Below the pieces are notes generated by a model that was not told the origin of the DNA, did no database searches, and saw nothing but the letters and a program-made list of their open reading frames with translations. Below are positions 1-12,200 of a DNA stretch of 64,000 nucleotides, piece after piece. Position numbers and translations under genes: made by a program. The stretch lies in the NCBI GenBank assembly GCA_021613375.1, contig CM038710.1, forward strand, positions 23,549,667 to 23,613,666, in the 5' to 3' direction. How positions within the stretch are numbered: the stretch's first letter is position 1; every line of letters starts with the position of its first letter. The DNA comes from Megaleporinus macrocephalus. Its lineage: Eukaryota > Chordata > Actinopteri > Characiformes > Anostomidae.

Positions 1-506
1 TTATTACATTAGATTAACTTCAAAGAAAGAAATGTAAAATGCGTAATTTTTAAGAACTCATCATAAGTGGCAATCGTCAGTCTGTAGTGAAGACTCAGAT
101 ACACCGCTAGGTGGTAGCAAAGCACAACTTGAAGTCCGAAGTGAAGCAAAAATACAAAGCCCAAAACTTCGCAGCTACACATTTTATTATTACAGAGTTT
201 TAAGTGACTGATAGTGTAACCACTATAAGAGCTCCACATTAAACAAACACTTGACTCAATGTTGCGTATGTTCTATATTGTTTGGCACTGTAACTAATTA
301 TGCTAGATGTTATTCATAGAAATATCAATACTTTTATTCTGTTCTTATATCAGTGTCCTATGATTCATATCCTTTCAGTGTGTAAGTAACTGCCACAGTC
401 TTATGGTATTATAGAGCATTATAGATTCAGATGATGGAGGGGAAGTAAAAAGTACATTAGGAAGAATACCAAACTCAAGCATTGAATATATTATACTGTG
501 ATGTAC
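1..506 (-). other. cux2: start of intron after W14
   Basis: AT-rich intron following the gtacat donor. I see no exon for the rest of CUT2 and no recognisable repeat. Confidence 0.7.
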
Positions 507-1330
507 CTTCTCTCCAAAGATCCTCTGACAGATGCCGTTTTTGGCCAACTTCTCCTTTACCTGCCGGGTCAGCTCGATAGTGTCCACTTCACGATACATG
601 TACATCTCATACTGCTCAGGGGTCAGCGGTGGCACAGTGGGCTTGAGGGTGCGCGGAATGTAAGAGGGATAATAGCCCATTCTCGCTCCTCCGCAAGGAG
701 GCTCCCCGCTTACAGACACCTCTGGCTCCACCTTTACCTCTACGGGGCGTCCCAGCAGGGGTTCGTCCTCCGCAGTCTCCTCAGCTCCGGGTGTACAGTC
801 ACCGTTCTCGGCCCGTGGCCAGGCCCGAGGCACAGAGGAGGAGTGTCCAGTAGAGGAGGAAGAGGACAGTGAAGGTGAGACAGAGTTGAAAGGGTGAGAT
901 ACAGCACCTGCGCCCATCATCACTGACCCCCGCTCGGCTGACCAGTGCTGGTCGAAATAGGTCCCTGCCTCTCCTATCTCGGACTTGACCTTGCGGATGA
1001 TGTTCTGGACGAAGGCAGCAGGAGATAGCACGCTTAGAGGGGTCTGGGGGCTGCCGATCGGGTTGGCAGCACACATGGCCACAGGGCCACCCTCCTCCTG
1101 TTTGATGTAGGCGGGCATGGGGCCAGGCAGGCTCTTGGTCGGGTCTTGTGGGCCCAGGCGGTCTCCGGCGGGTGTCCGGCCACAGACCTCCATCTCCAGC
1201 AGAGCCTGCTGCTGCGCCTGCATTTCCCGTCGTGCCTGCTCCAGGATGCTCTTAATGGTTTCGTCAGAGTTACTGCCTCCACCACTGCTGCTGCGGCCAG
1301 ATGAGCTACCCAGAGAGGACTTCCCATCAC
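507..1330 (-). CDS. cux2: cux2 exon W14: second ILEQA motif, long linker, start of CUT2
   Basis: An 824-nt exon. It begins [18 protein letters not shown], then [20 protein letters not shown] and ALLEMEV as in mammalian CUX2. The long linker keeps islands of identity: [66 protein letters not shown]. The two IKQEE/VKSE/VKVEPE patches resemble sumoylation sites, an inference from motif only. CUT2 begins at about 590 ([20 protein letters not shown]) and stops after QRIFGEK at the donor GAGAAG|gtacat (506). CUT domains split at [14 protein letters not shown] are typical for this gene, so the next exon should begin VLGLSQ; it is not within 1-506. Acceptor ttttgtgtag ends at 1331. Enters phase 1, leaves phase 0. 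Confidence 0.97.
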
Positions 1331-4300
1331 CTACACAAAACATAAGAGGAGAATTATGGCCTCCTGATTAGAACATGTTACTAACAATACTGATTTTTCA
1401 GGAAGATAAGCTGCCCCATGAAATTTTGAAACACTGGTGCAAAAACGAGGGTTGGGAGGGAAGAGTACACATCTCCTCCACTCTTCCAAAACAAAAGCAG
1501 AACAAGTCGCAAAAGAGCTGTTGAATATCAGTTATTATAGTTGTCAATAACAGTTCAAAACTTTAATTAAACCCAAAATAGACTGCTGTTTTGTTTAGTC
1601 ATGGCAAAAAGAAGCACTAGCCTGCCCTGAATGGTTTTCTACACTTCTTCACTGTCTTTTTTGATGTTTACCACAACCACTATTAATAGCCCTTCCTTCT
1701 TCTTCGATCACACTTATCACTACTAGGGTGTATAGCAATGTGCAGATAGGAAAAAAGTCCATTGTAATAAGCAATTTATTCAAATGTGATTTAATATTGA
1801 CAAAGTATGAGACATCGATATAAATGTACCTGTTGACACATATTACTCATTAAATTGTTTCTTTTAGTCAAAGCAAAGTTTCTATGAATGACGAACACTC
1901 AAAGAAACAACTGAAAGCATTCAAAGAGTTCTTTGTGTAAAGTATGTGGTTCTTTAAGAGAGGTGTTTTATGTAGCATCAAAAGGAGTTACACATTTAGT
2001 ATCTGTATTAAGAGTGTACTGTTAACAGTGTTATGTTTGAATTAATGTAGGCTTAAGCATCTGATGTTTACCAAACCAAATTTGACGACTTTTCAAAACA
2101 TTTAATGACTGAGATTATTCAGATTCAAACAAATATGGTGAAGGATGTGTCTTCTGAGGGTGTAAGTGAATTATCCGCTTTTATCATCTTATGTTCATTA
2201 GGATAATGTCGACTTTGCATTTGAGACCTTTTTTTTTTTTCACATCATTATTTCAGGCTTTACAGGGCGACTCAGCACAAGCACAGCACAGGCACCTTCT
2301 TTTTTTTTCTCTCCCTCTGGTTCAGTAATGCTACGACTTTTAATTTTGTACCAAAAATAAATGAACATTGCAGCTTTATTGTCTGCCAACTGCAACTCAT
2401 AGATCAGGCAGGCCTTAATAAGAATAACTACTCATCTATTAGTTTATTACAGTGGGTCCCAAGTCTCCTGCAGGAGCTATCCTGCCCAGAACAACAGCTT
2501 CTAACACACCCACATTAACTTTGGAAGGGCTTGATAATGCTTGAGCAAGAAAACCAAAATATGCAGGACAGGAGTAATCCAGGACACTGCCTGCCACCTT
2601 ATAAATGTTGGCACTATGCAGAGGCACTGACATACAGCACCCGTCAAATGTTTGGGTACACCACACAGGGCATTTCTTTATTTTGGCTAAACATTACATT
2701 ACTATTAATAACTATTAATAGTGAAACTATTAAATCGTGCAGTGACATATGACATTCTTGTGTTTTAAATGATTCAAAAGAGCCACTGTCATTTTTTTCA
2801 AGCAACTTTTCTAACAGGCCTGAAGAACCACATGTGCTGAGCTGTTGGCTTCTGAAAACTAGTTTTGGACACCCATTGAACATTTATTTAAAATGAAATT
2901 TAGGAAATACATTTTTTATTTTAATTTGTCTTAGAAACAACCAAAGCACATTGAAGCATGAGTATGAGATTTTTATCATTTCTCAAAATGATCTAGTCAG
3001 TCAGGTGACTGGCACTGAAAAGGCATTTCTATTTTTATTTTGTCCATTATCGTCTACAGCGGTCGGTCACCGTGTTTAAACATATGTATGATTGCCAGGT
3101 ATTTCCAAGAAAAATATTTAAATTATCACAATGTATACATAACAGTTGAACAAGGATGGAGAACTTTATGTGACTCTGGCTGATTCAAATATTTACTTCA
3201 AAATGTATTTCAAATTATAGGTAATACAGTCACACTTTGAACAGCCATTTACTGTACACCTCAATAACCATGAAATAATAACACCATTCCAGCCGCTGCA
3301 TACGTATACCCTGTGAAGACTAGGTTCTATAGTGCAAAAACTGCAGACAATCGTTATTTCAGTGTAATACAACCTAGAACGTATACTCCAGATCTATTGT
3401 CTCACTTCACTCTGCCCCCACCCCCTCCATTCAATATGCGTTTGAAAAGTACACTTGCATAAGCTGTGCTAATTTTGTGTTTGACCTATACTTTCTAAAA
3501 ATACATGTGGGTATGATGTACTACTTTCACACACTAGGCCTTAGTGAATATTCATTTTAATTTAAAAACGTACCACGAATGCGTAGGACATACTGAACCG
3601 AAGTCTGCTTGAGGACATAATGTATTATTTAATGTTTCATAAAGTCAGTGCATGGGTAGATTAAAGGGACATTGTGATGTAGGTTTTTTTAAAGTTAAAA
3701 TAATAAAAAAAACCAACTGCTTGAAACAAAGTTACATATTTGAAGACTACTTGTCATAAGTATTAACATGCCATATGAATGATTAATATAGTACATGAAA
3801 CTGAGCACTGGAGAAAACAAATCTGGGAATTCATAGCATTTGACAACCATCTGTACACTGTTATTGCTTCTTTTTTCCATGTTATTTTATTATCGTTGTT
3901 ATTTTTGCAGTGCTGGTGGCCTTTGGTTTGTTTAGAAGTGCTTACTCACAGACTGGGACATCTTTGTAACTGGAGAAACAAACCTGGAATATTATATTAA
4001 GGATGAATAAGACACTATATGATTCATTCATTTAATACATAGAATGCAAACCACAAGCTCACAATGGTGGAACAGGAGTGTAAATAATTTACTATCATAA
4101 TAATAATTTTGGTCATGCTCATTATTTCAGTATCTGTAAGGGTTGGGAGTAGCTCTCTGGAACTCTGGTGACCTGCTGCCCTTCCCGTCCTCAATATAAC
4201 AAAAACACTATAAAGCAGTACTGTAAACTTGGATATCTTGTTCAGACTCCAGGGACTGATGATAGATCGTGTTTAATGTTGGATTCCAAAGCATTCTGTA

Positions 4301-7300
4301 ACAGAATTACCTCTACCAGAGCTGAATATACATTGGCCCCATTTATTATTTGGACACTTTGGCCAATGTTAATGAAGTTCTTTAAATGACAAACGTTTGA
4401 GTTTTGTTTTAAATAAAGGGAAGGTGTGGAAAAGAATTTCAACCAGGCTGCACTAAGACTTCTATAAAACACTGAGGTGGAACAAATCTAGAGCTTTCTT
4501 TGCCACAACAGTGTCTGTGATCTTGTGCTGGGATCATGAACTCAGAAGTTTACAAAGGTATTCTGGATGACAGCCTGCACATGTCTGCAAAGAAACTGTT
4601 TACATGATAACTACTTGAAGCAAATCAGCTACCCTTTGAATGAATACTTTTGAAAGAATACTTTGCCAAAATTAAATATTAAATAAATATTAAATAATAC
4701 TTTTTATTTAAATACCACTTGGTTTGAGATTTTGTTACTAAAACCATAAACATAATACATTTTTTAAGCACTGCACCTATGTCAGAATACTCTGTGTGGC
4801 CCCTCTAGGTATGGAAAAGCAACACTTACCTCCTCGTTGGGACTGGATCTCCTTCTTAGCCTGTTCCAAAATGTTCTTGATGGCATCGTCTGACCCAGTT
4901 TCTGGAGTTCGGATGCGAGGAGTGATGCTCCCTGCCACGGAGAGTAAGAGTAAGAAAGAAAGGGAAAGAGAGATAGAGAGAAAGAGATCGAGATAGAGAG
5001 AGAGACAGAGAAAGAGAGAGATAGAGAGACAGAGAGAGAGATGAGGTGAGTGGGATGGTTGATCAGAGAGGAGTTCCAAAGCTTTCCCTTTGACTGCTAG
5101 ATCAATGGCAGCCTTTGAGAACTTGGCATCAAGTAAGGGTTTCAGTAACACGTGAAAGCTCCACTTTCAAAGCTGAGAAAACCCGAGAAGAAAACAGAGT
5201 TGAAAGTATCACAACAAATACGGGTGGGGAGTGGGGCGCTGGGAAAGGAAGCAATGCAGCCACACATGGGGTTTCAGGTGCTACACTGGAGCTGACAGGA
5301 GCATCTCCCTGGAAGATCGACACTGACAATGTGGCAGCATAGCAATACGCTGGACTATATTTATATTATACTGAAAACATCTGCATGTGGACAAATAAAG
5401 CCAAGAACTTTACTTCTGCTACGTTCAAATCTGATGCCATTTTATATTTTCTGTGCAGTGTGAATACAGAAGTCTGATCAAATGAGATCCAGATTACTTA
5501 ATTTGTGGACCCTCATCAGATGCACAACCAATACATGACCTTGTGATCACAGGAGACCCGAGTGAGGGTACATTTCTGAGGCCAAAAGTTAATGATAAAA
5601 ACAACTGGAATCTAAACAAGTGTTCATACAGGACAGTATGTCAAAACAACCACTTCCGCATCAGAAACACTAAACTACTTCTTTTATTAGTGATCCAGGC
5701 TGTCAAAAATTCAGTGTCCAGTTACTTTTTCTTTAGACATGTTTATATTTAGATATCTAGCTCGCTATGAATGGCTGACATTAGCAGGCTAGTTAGCATG
5801 GTATCAGTCATCATCGTGGCATTGACCAACATGCTAAACTGTAGTGGTCGTTTTAAACTGAAAATTACAGCAATAAGCACACAACACATCAAATACTAAC
5901 AAATACATTCAGTAGAAGACATATCCAAATAAAAAGCCATAATGTTGTAATCATTAAAACGTGTAAAACCATTTGTATTATTATTTGTGGAGTTTCTTGT
6001 TTGCCTTCAAGTTCCATACACATGTTACAATGGAGACTTTAAAAAAGAACAAAACTTTAAAAAAGAATAAAACAACAAGGTTTTGGAAATCTGAGCCAGA
6101 ATGGCATTCTACTCTACTTTTATTCACAGAGCAGGGTGAAACTTTTTTGATGCAGGGTGGAAGATACACTCACCTCTCTGGCGAACCTGAATGGTGCGCA
6201 AGGCCAGGATATTCTGCTCGTCGGACAGGAACTGCTTCATCTTGATGAAGGGCTCCTTCCCTTTGACCGTCAGCTTCCTCCACGGCTTGGGCCGGGCCAG
6301 AATCTCGCTGACGGAGCCTTGTGAGAGGCCCAGTACATAGTGGCCAAACACCCGCTGACCGATGTTGTGTTTGAGCAGCTGCTCTTTCACCTGATAGGCT
6401 ATCTCAGCCGTGTCCAGCTGATCATCGTCCCCGCCACCTGAGCTCCCGCTTTCTGACTGGTCGCTGCTGGGTAAGCCCGTCTCCATGGCCACAGGACCTG
6501 AAGAGCCCGGGTTGGCTGACATGAGGGCAGCTTTTGCTGCAAACAGGGCAGTGGGGAAGGCCAGGAGAGAGGAGCCGTCTCTTTTAAAGTGAGGAGAGAG
6601 AAGCTGCTTCTGCAGGAGGTGCTCTCCAGCAAGCTTATCGCCAGAGAAGGGGGAGACTGAGAAAGGCCGCGGGAGGTCGTGAGCCATCGAGGCCGAATCG
6701 GGGTTGGGCGGTCCTGGACTAGAGGAGGACTGACCATCTATCGGCAACGCCCCTGGAGGGGAGGAGTAGGAGCTCATAGGTCGGCTAAGGTCCTTACTGG
6801 GGCCATCAGATTGGTCTTCTTAACGAACAACAAGAAGACAGTACAAAAGTCACTCTTAGACCACGCATTGAACAGTATTATCTTATTTTTGAAGTAAAAA
6901 AAAAAAAACATCTCTCTTGTTTATTATTATTATTATTATTATTATTATTTATTCAAATTAATAGTAAATATAGTGTTTTAAATACTTGAAGTGTTTGAGT
7001 GTTGGTGAGTGCTATTACACTCATAATACACAATACTGTGTAAAAAGTAACACAGAACATGCTTTAATTCATTGTCTTGACTTTCAATAGTGATGTGAAT
7101 TTGACAGCGACAAGCCAGATATTCGTTAAGTTTCACCCTACAAAGAAACAAAGGAACTCCAGCTAACTGTTTACTTAATTGTGTAACTGGATTTAGTCCT
7201 ATACACTTGTAATTATGACAGTAGTAATGCAGATCTGTTCTGGAGCATGTAAATAATTGACTGTACTCAAGTAAGCTTCTACTGTGCAGTTAAACATTTG

Positions 7301-9141
7301 TTTTCCTCATAAATTTTGATGGATGTATTTTTATGCATTCTGGTTAGCTCATCGATTCAGATATAGAACTGTTTTGAATTTGTCGTGTTTGCATGGATTT
7401 CTAAGGCTTTTTAGCCCCTCCCTCTGTTACAGTTATCCCCGCCTGTGGGCCAAGTTGTAGCATTTTCACACACACTCCGCTGTCGGCTAGGTGCTAGTCA
7501 AAACAAAGACTCCAAATGTAACTAAACATTTCACGAAAAACTAAACTGCTGGCTTTACACAGGATTTTGTCTTACTCAGAACAAAACAGGACACTTGGTT
7601 AGGTCTGCCTATTTGTATTCAAACATTTCAAAAGGCTAGATGTTCTCAAATGTCTTAAAGAATGTAAGCCCACAACTGAAGTACTGTACAAAAATACTGG
7701 AAAATGTACAAATCATCTGGGGGGCTTTTCTCTTTACCATTGCTGTGTAGGACTCTGGCTTTGTCCATCAGAAATTTGTGGGAGGGAAGGAAGGCCTCTT
7801 TGTCCAGCAACAGAGCCTCTGCAGCTTTGGCAGATTCCTGTATGCACACACAGAGGGAGTTAAACTCAGATTAATCAATGCTAGTGGCTGTGGGTGCGCA
7901 CATCCACATTATGGATGAAGGCTAGCGAGGCATTCACTTGCGTCGCGGCAGAGTTTCCTCATTGACAGATTTGGACTATAGAAAGAAAAACAAAGGTGCT
8001 TTTTTGTGGAAAACTGAACTCATTTGTCTATTGTTTCGGGTGGCAGTGAACAACATGCCAATATAACGCAGAACGCAGATGGGAACTAACAATGAAACCC
8101 TGAGCAATGAAAGCTCACAATTTTTAAAGCCAGATCTCTCACCTGGGATGAGCCTCCATTTGCAGATGCCAGTTTCATTGCTTTTAGAATGCTGAAGGGA
8201 GCGGAGAAGAAAGTTAAGACTTGTCCTTACTAACAGTGACACACTGCCAATAGTAATCTATGCACTTAATTCAAGCCTTTTTTATTAATATGACTAATAA
8301 TGACTTGACTTTATCTATTTTTTACCTGAGTTCTGTCTTGATCTCCTCATAGTCGAGCTGAGACTGCAGTTTAGCCTCTAGTCTCTGTCAAAGACACATG
8401 AACAGAATATCAGAAAGAAAGAAAGGAGGGAAGTGTTGTTTCTTGTTTTAGTATAGAATCCTAAAGGATTCACAGCAGGATGAGCAGAACCCTGCATATG
8501 CATCCACCTGCCGAGTACTTGTACACAGAATGAAGGACAAATTCTTTTTGAGTCACAAGCAGAGAAAGAATATGATGAAAATAGCAACTGTATATTTGTT
8601 TCACTTCTTCCAACGAACTCTGCCAACTCTTTAATCTGCTAGAGTGTTAGCACATCTTGTTGTGTAGCAACCAGCACAAGCACAAAAAAACAAAAAGAAA
8701 AGAAAACGAAAACATGCCGGAATGCTGCACCGACAAACACTTACGGCAAACGACTAGCAAGGTCGCTGGTTTGTATGAGCCAATCATATGCCTCTACACA
8801 AACTACAGCTCCTTCAACTCAACTGCAGCAAAGCTTTATTTTCTGGAAAGAAACGTTTGGTATGTAGTTTTAGTACCTCATACCTGATTCAGCTCCTGAA
8901 AAAGCTGACGCTTAGTTAATGGTAGTATTGTAATATACTAAGCATGAACTAGTTGTACACTTGCAGCAACAAAGTAAAAAAAAAAAAATTAACAGGCAGA
9001 TAAATGATGTAGCAAAAAAAAAAATTAAAACAAAAAAAAAACTTGAGAAAAATCTAAACAAACTAAATACAAAGAAAGAAATACAGACTCTTGAGGCCTA
9101 CATACTAAAAGCCAAGTGCAACAGAGGACAGAGAGATAGAG

Positions 9142-9219
<78 letters not shown>

Positions 9220-12200
9220 GGAGAGAAACAGGAAAATGCAAAGTAAGAAGAAATAAAAGGAAAGGACCGTAAGGTTAAACAGCTAAACAAACAAACAAAC
9301 GCAAGACAATTCCCAAAAATAACAACTGACCCTTTTTAAAAATTAGCTTAAACCTACGAGCTCTACTTACTTCTATAGCTTCGCTTTTATAGGTCAGCTG
9401 ACGCTCCAGCTCTGCGATCTGACTGGCTGAGGAGTCCTGCACTTCCTGCAGAGTGAACTGCAGCCTCTGGACGTTCTCGAGCAGGCGCAGGATCTCTCTG
9501 TCCTTAGAGAACAGCACCGCCTCCAGCCGTGACGGCGAACACTCGTCCTTCTCATCCCTGTCTCCTCTCCCCTGAGATGGGGACCAGAACGGCGGCATGA
9601 AGAGCAAGTCGGGGGGAAAAGAGACGGAAAAGAAAAAACATGAAAATCCTGTTTCAACTTCAAAATGTCGGCCCCTATCTCTCTCTCTCCAGTTTCCTAT
9701 AATCATATTGCTTCAAAGAGCCACTAATGAGGAGCCAGTAGTGTGAGGGCTACAGTATGGACATGCTACTCTTTCTTCTACATATCGTTCGGGATGAAGT
9801 AAAGACTTTGTGAGCTTTTCCTAACTGCAGTTTTCTCTCTTTAATGTCAAAGTTTCGGTGAGAGGGGGATTCACGCGTACCTCACTGGGGCCCTCGTCAG
9901 AGGGGCCACTCCCTTTAGAAGTGCTGCGGGCACTAGCGAGCTGTTCCCTTAGACGCTCCACCTCCCTCTGGGCCAGCTCTGCTCTCTGCCATCAAACACA
10001 CAGTCCAGTTTTACAAGAGCTGTCAGCCTTACTTGTGTGTAAATGTAAAGCTCATCTAAAAACACTCCAAACTAGTAAAACTACAAGTGCAGACTTTCTG
10101 AATGGCGGAAGTGAACATACAGCATTATGATCAGGCATGTACTAACATTTTGTCCAGGAAAAAAGAGGAAATAGAAAAAATGTCCAAAAGAGGACAAAAA
10201 CTAAAATAAATAAATAAAAGTTAAACAGAGCGACAACTATTACACAGTTTCATAGTATTTCAGTTTCTATGATGGACATTACACAAACATTCTGTACGTC
10301 TCAGAAGGCGGTAGAGGAACTTTTCCTTAACTTAAGAACAAGACTTGCTGCTGTACAGTCATCTGCAGCCCTGGTTTTTTATGTACCATCATTTTATTAT
10401 CTGAATGTGGACTATTTATGATGACTGTACTGTGAGTGTGTCAACTATAATATCAAACGTCATTACACACAGAGGCTATTTAACAGATTTTTTAAGTACC
10501 CTTGCATGAGAAATACAAAAAACAGCCTTTGTTGGTATTAGATACACTGTTTCTTTATTGTTGCTGCACCAGAAACCGTGTTTGTCCTAAATCTAAAAGC
10601 CCTTTTTAAAATGAATAATCAAGAAAAAAGGAAAGGTGTTTTATGTTTCTACAAAGAAGAATAATCCTTGTATTTTTAATTAGCTAAATAAAACGCAGTT
10701 GCCAAACTAACAATTGCAGGTTTTCCTTTCCCAACTGATCGATTGATCAAAGTCATAACAGACCATCTAATCAATTAAGGAAATAGTCAGAAGTTGCACC
10801 ACAAGCTTGTTTTCAGCTTTCAGTTTTCCACAATAGATAAGTTAGATAACTTGAACTGCTTAATTTCTATATGTAGCTCACTGAAAAAAACAAACACCTG
10901 TGCTGATGATAATCTTTCAATCAATACCACATGACTTTGTAAATAAAGGAGCTATTTTAATATGATTTTAAAAAATAAAGTTGTCTAAAGTGTTGTTTTG
11001 AACACTGAAGCTGATGTCTCAAGGGTGCAGACTCAATCTTAGCGCTGTGAAAGTTACAGTCTGTGAAATTAATGCAATTCTCTTAGCATATTTGTCTAGT
11101 TTGACTCTTTGACCTCGCTGTAATAGTGTAGGCTAAAGGTCAGCTGCTTGCATGCTAAATGTTGCTATGACTAAAACTACGATTGCAGCTCTCTTATTCA
11201 AATAGAGCCTTCAAATCTTTATTAAACACTAACTTCAGCACCTTCAGCAGGCTGTGCAGGACTGTTTGTCAGAGACCAAAAACAAAAGCTACAGCAAAGC
11301 TATATAAGTTCCCCTGAAAGCATCCAAAAACTCATGAGCTGCGTGGAGAAGAGTGAGAACAACAGCGAGACACTACATTTGCAGAGAAGCTGGAAACATT
11401 TATTTTACACATGATATATACCAACCGGCCATTTCATTAAATACACCTACCTTGTATGACCACCCGCTTTAACAGTCCACTTACCATAGCAGGTACAATT
11501 TATACATTTTGTAGTTCCACAGTTACAGACTGCAGTCATTCTCAGCACTGCACCGACATAGTGGTGTGTTAGTGTGTGTTGTGCTGGTGCAAGTGAACCA
11601 GACACAACAGTGCTGCTCACTGTCCGCTTTATTAGACATTGTTGGTCCACCTTGTAGATGTGAAGTCAGAAACAATAACTTATCTGTTGCTCCACAGTGT
11701 GTGTTGGTCATCCTCTAGTCCTTCATCGGTTTGGTTGGTGGACTATTCTGAGTCCAGCCGTGACACTGAGGTGTTTAGAAACTAATCCACTCGTACCAGC
11801 ACAACACACTTTTAACAACACCACCACGTCAGTGTCAGTGCAGTGCTGTAAATGACCCACCACCCAAATAACACCTGCTCTGTGTTGGTCTTGTGGTGGT
11901 CCTGATCACTGAAGAACAGGGTGGCTAACAAAGTATACAGAGAAACAGATGAACTACAGTCTGTATTTGTAAAGCTACAAAGTGCAGCTATATGGTAAGC
12001 AGAGCTGATAAAAACAAACAGTGAGTGTAGAAAGAAGCTGAGGGCTGATTGTGTATATGATATATACGGTCATTAGTCAGAAAATACAATCACCGCTGCT
12101 CTTACAGGAAATCAGTGATGAAAACTGGAAACTGAGCTGGAAATGTCTTTACTGTTCATGATCAGGTTCATATGATGAATATAACGTTGCTGAATTATTA

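Larger units (their letters stand above)
8385..9370 (-). other. cux2: 1-kb intron between W9 and W8
   Basis: Holds A-rich tracts (8675-9060), a (GA)n microsatellite (9121-9231) and the candidate 12-nt microexon at 8884-8895. The frames 8961-9272 (+) and 9105-9290 (-) are simple-repeat artefacts. Confidence 0.7.

Noticed and set aside
375..506. Extension of W14 to the stop at 375
   Set aside because: The frame after IFGEK is unrelated to CUT2; a good donor at 506 and the known CUT2 continuation VLGLSQ show this is intron read-through.
8961..9290. Lys/Glu/Arg-rich and Ser/Leu-rich frames
   Set aside because: Translation of an A-rich tract and a GA microsatellite.
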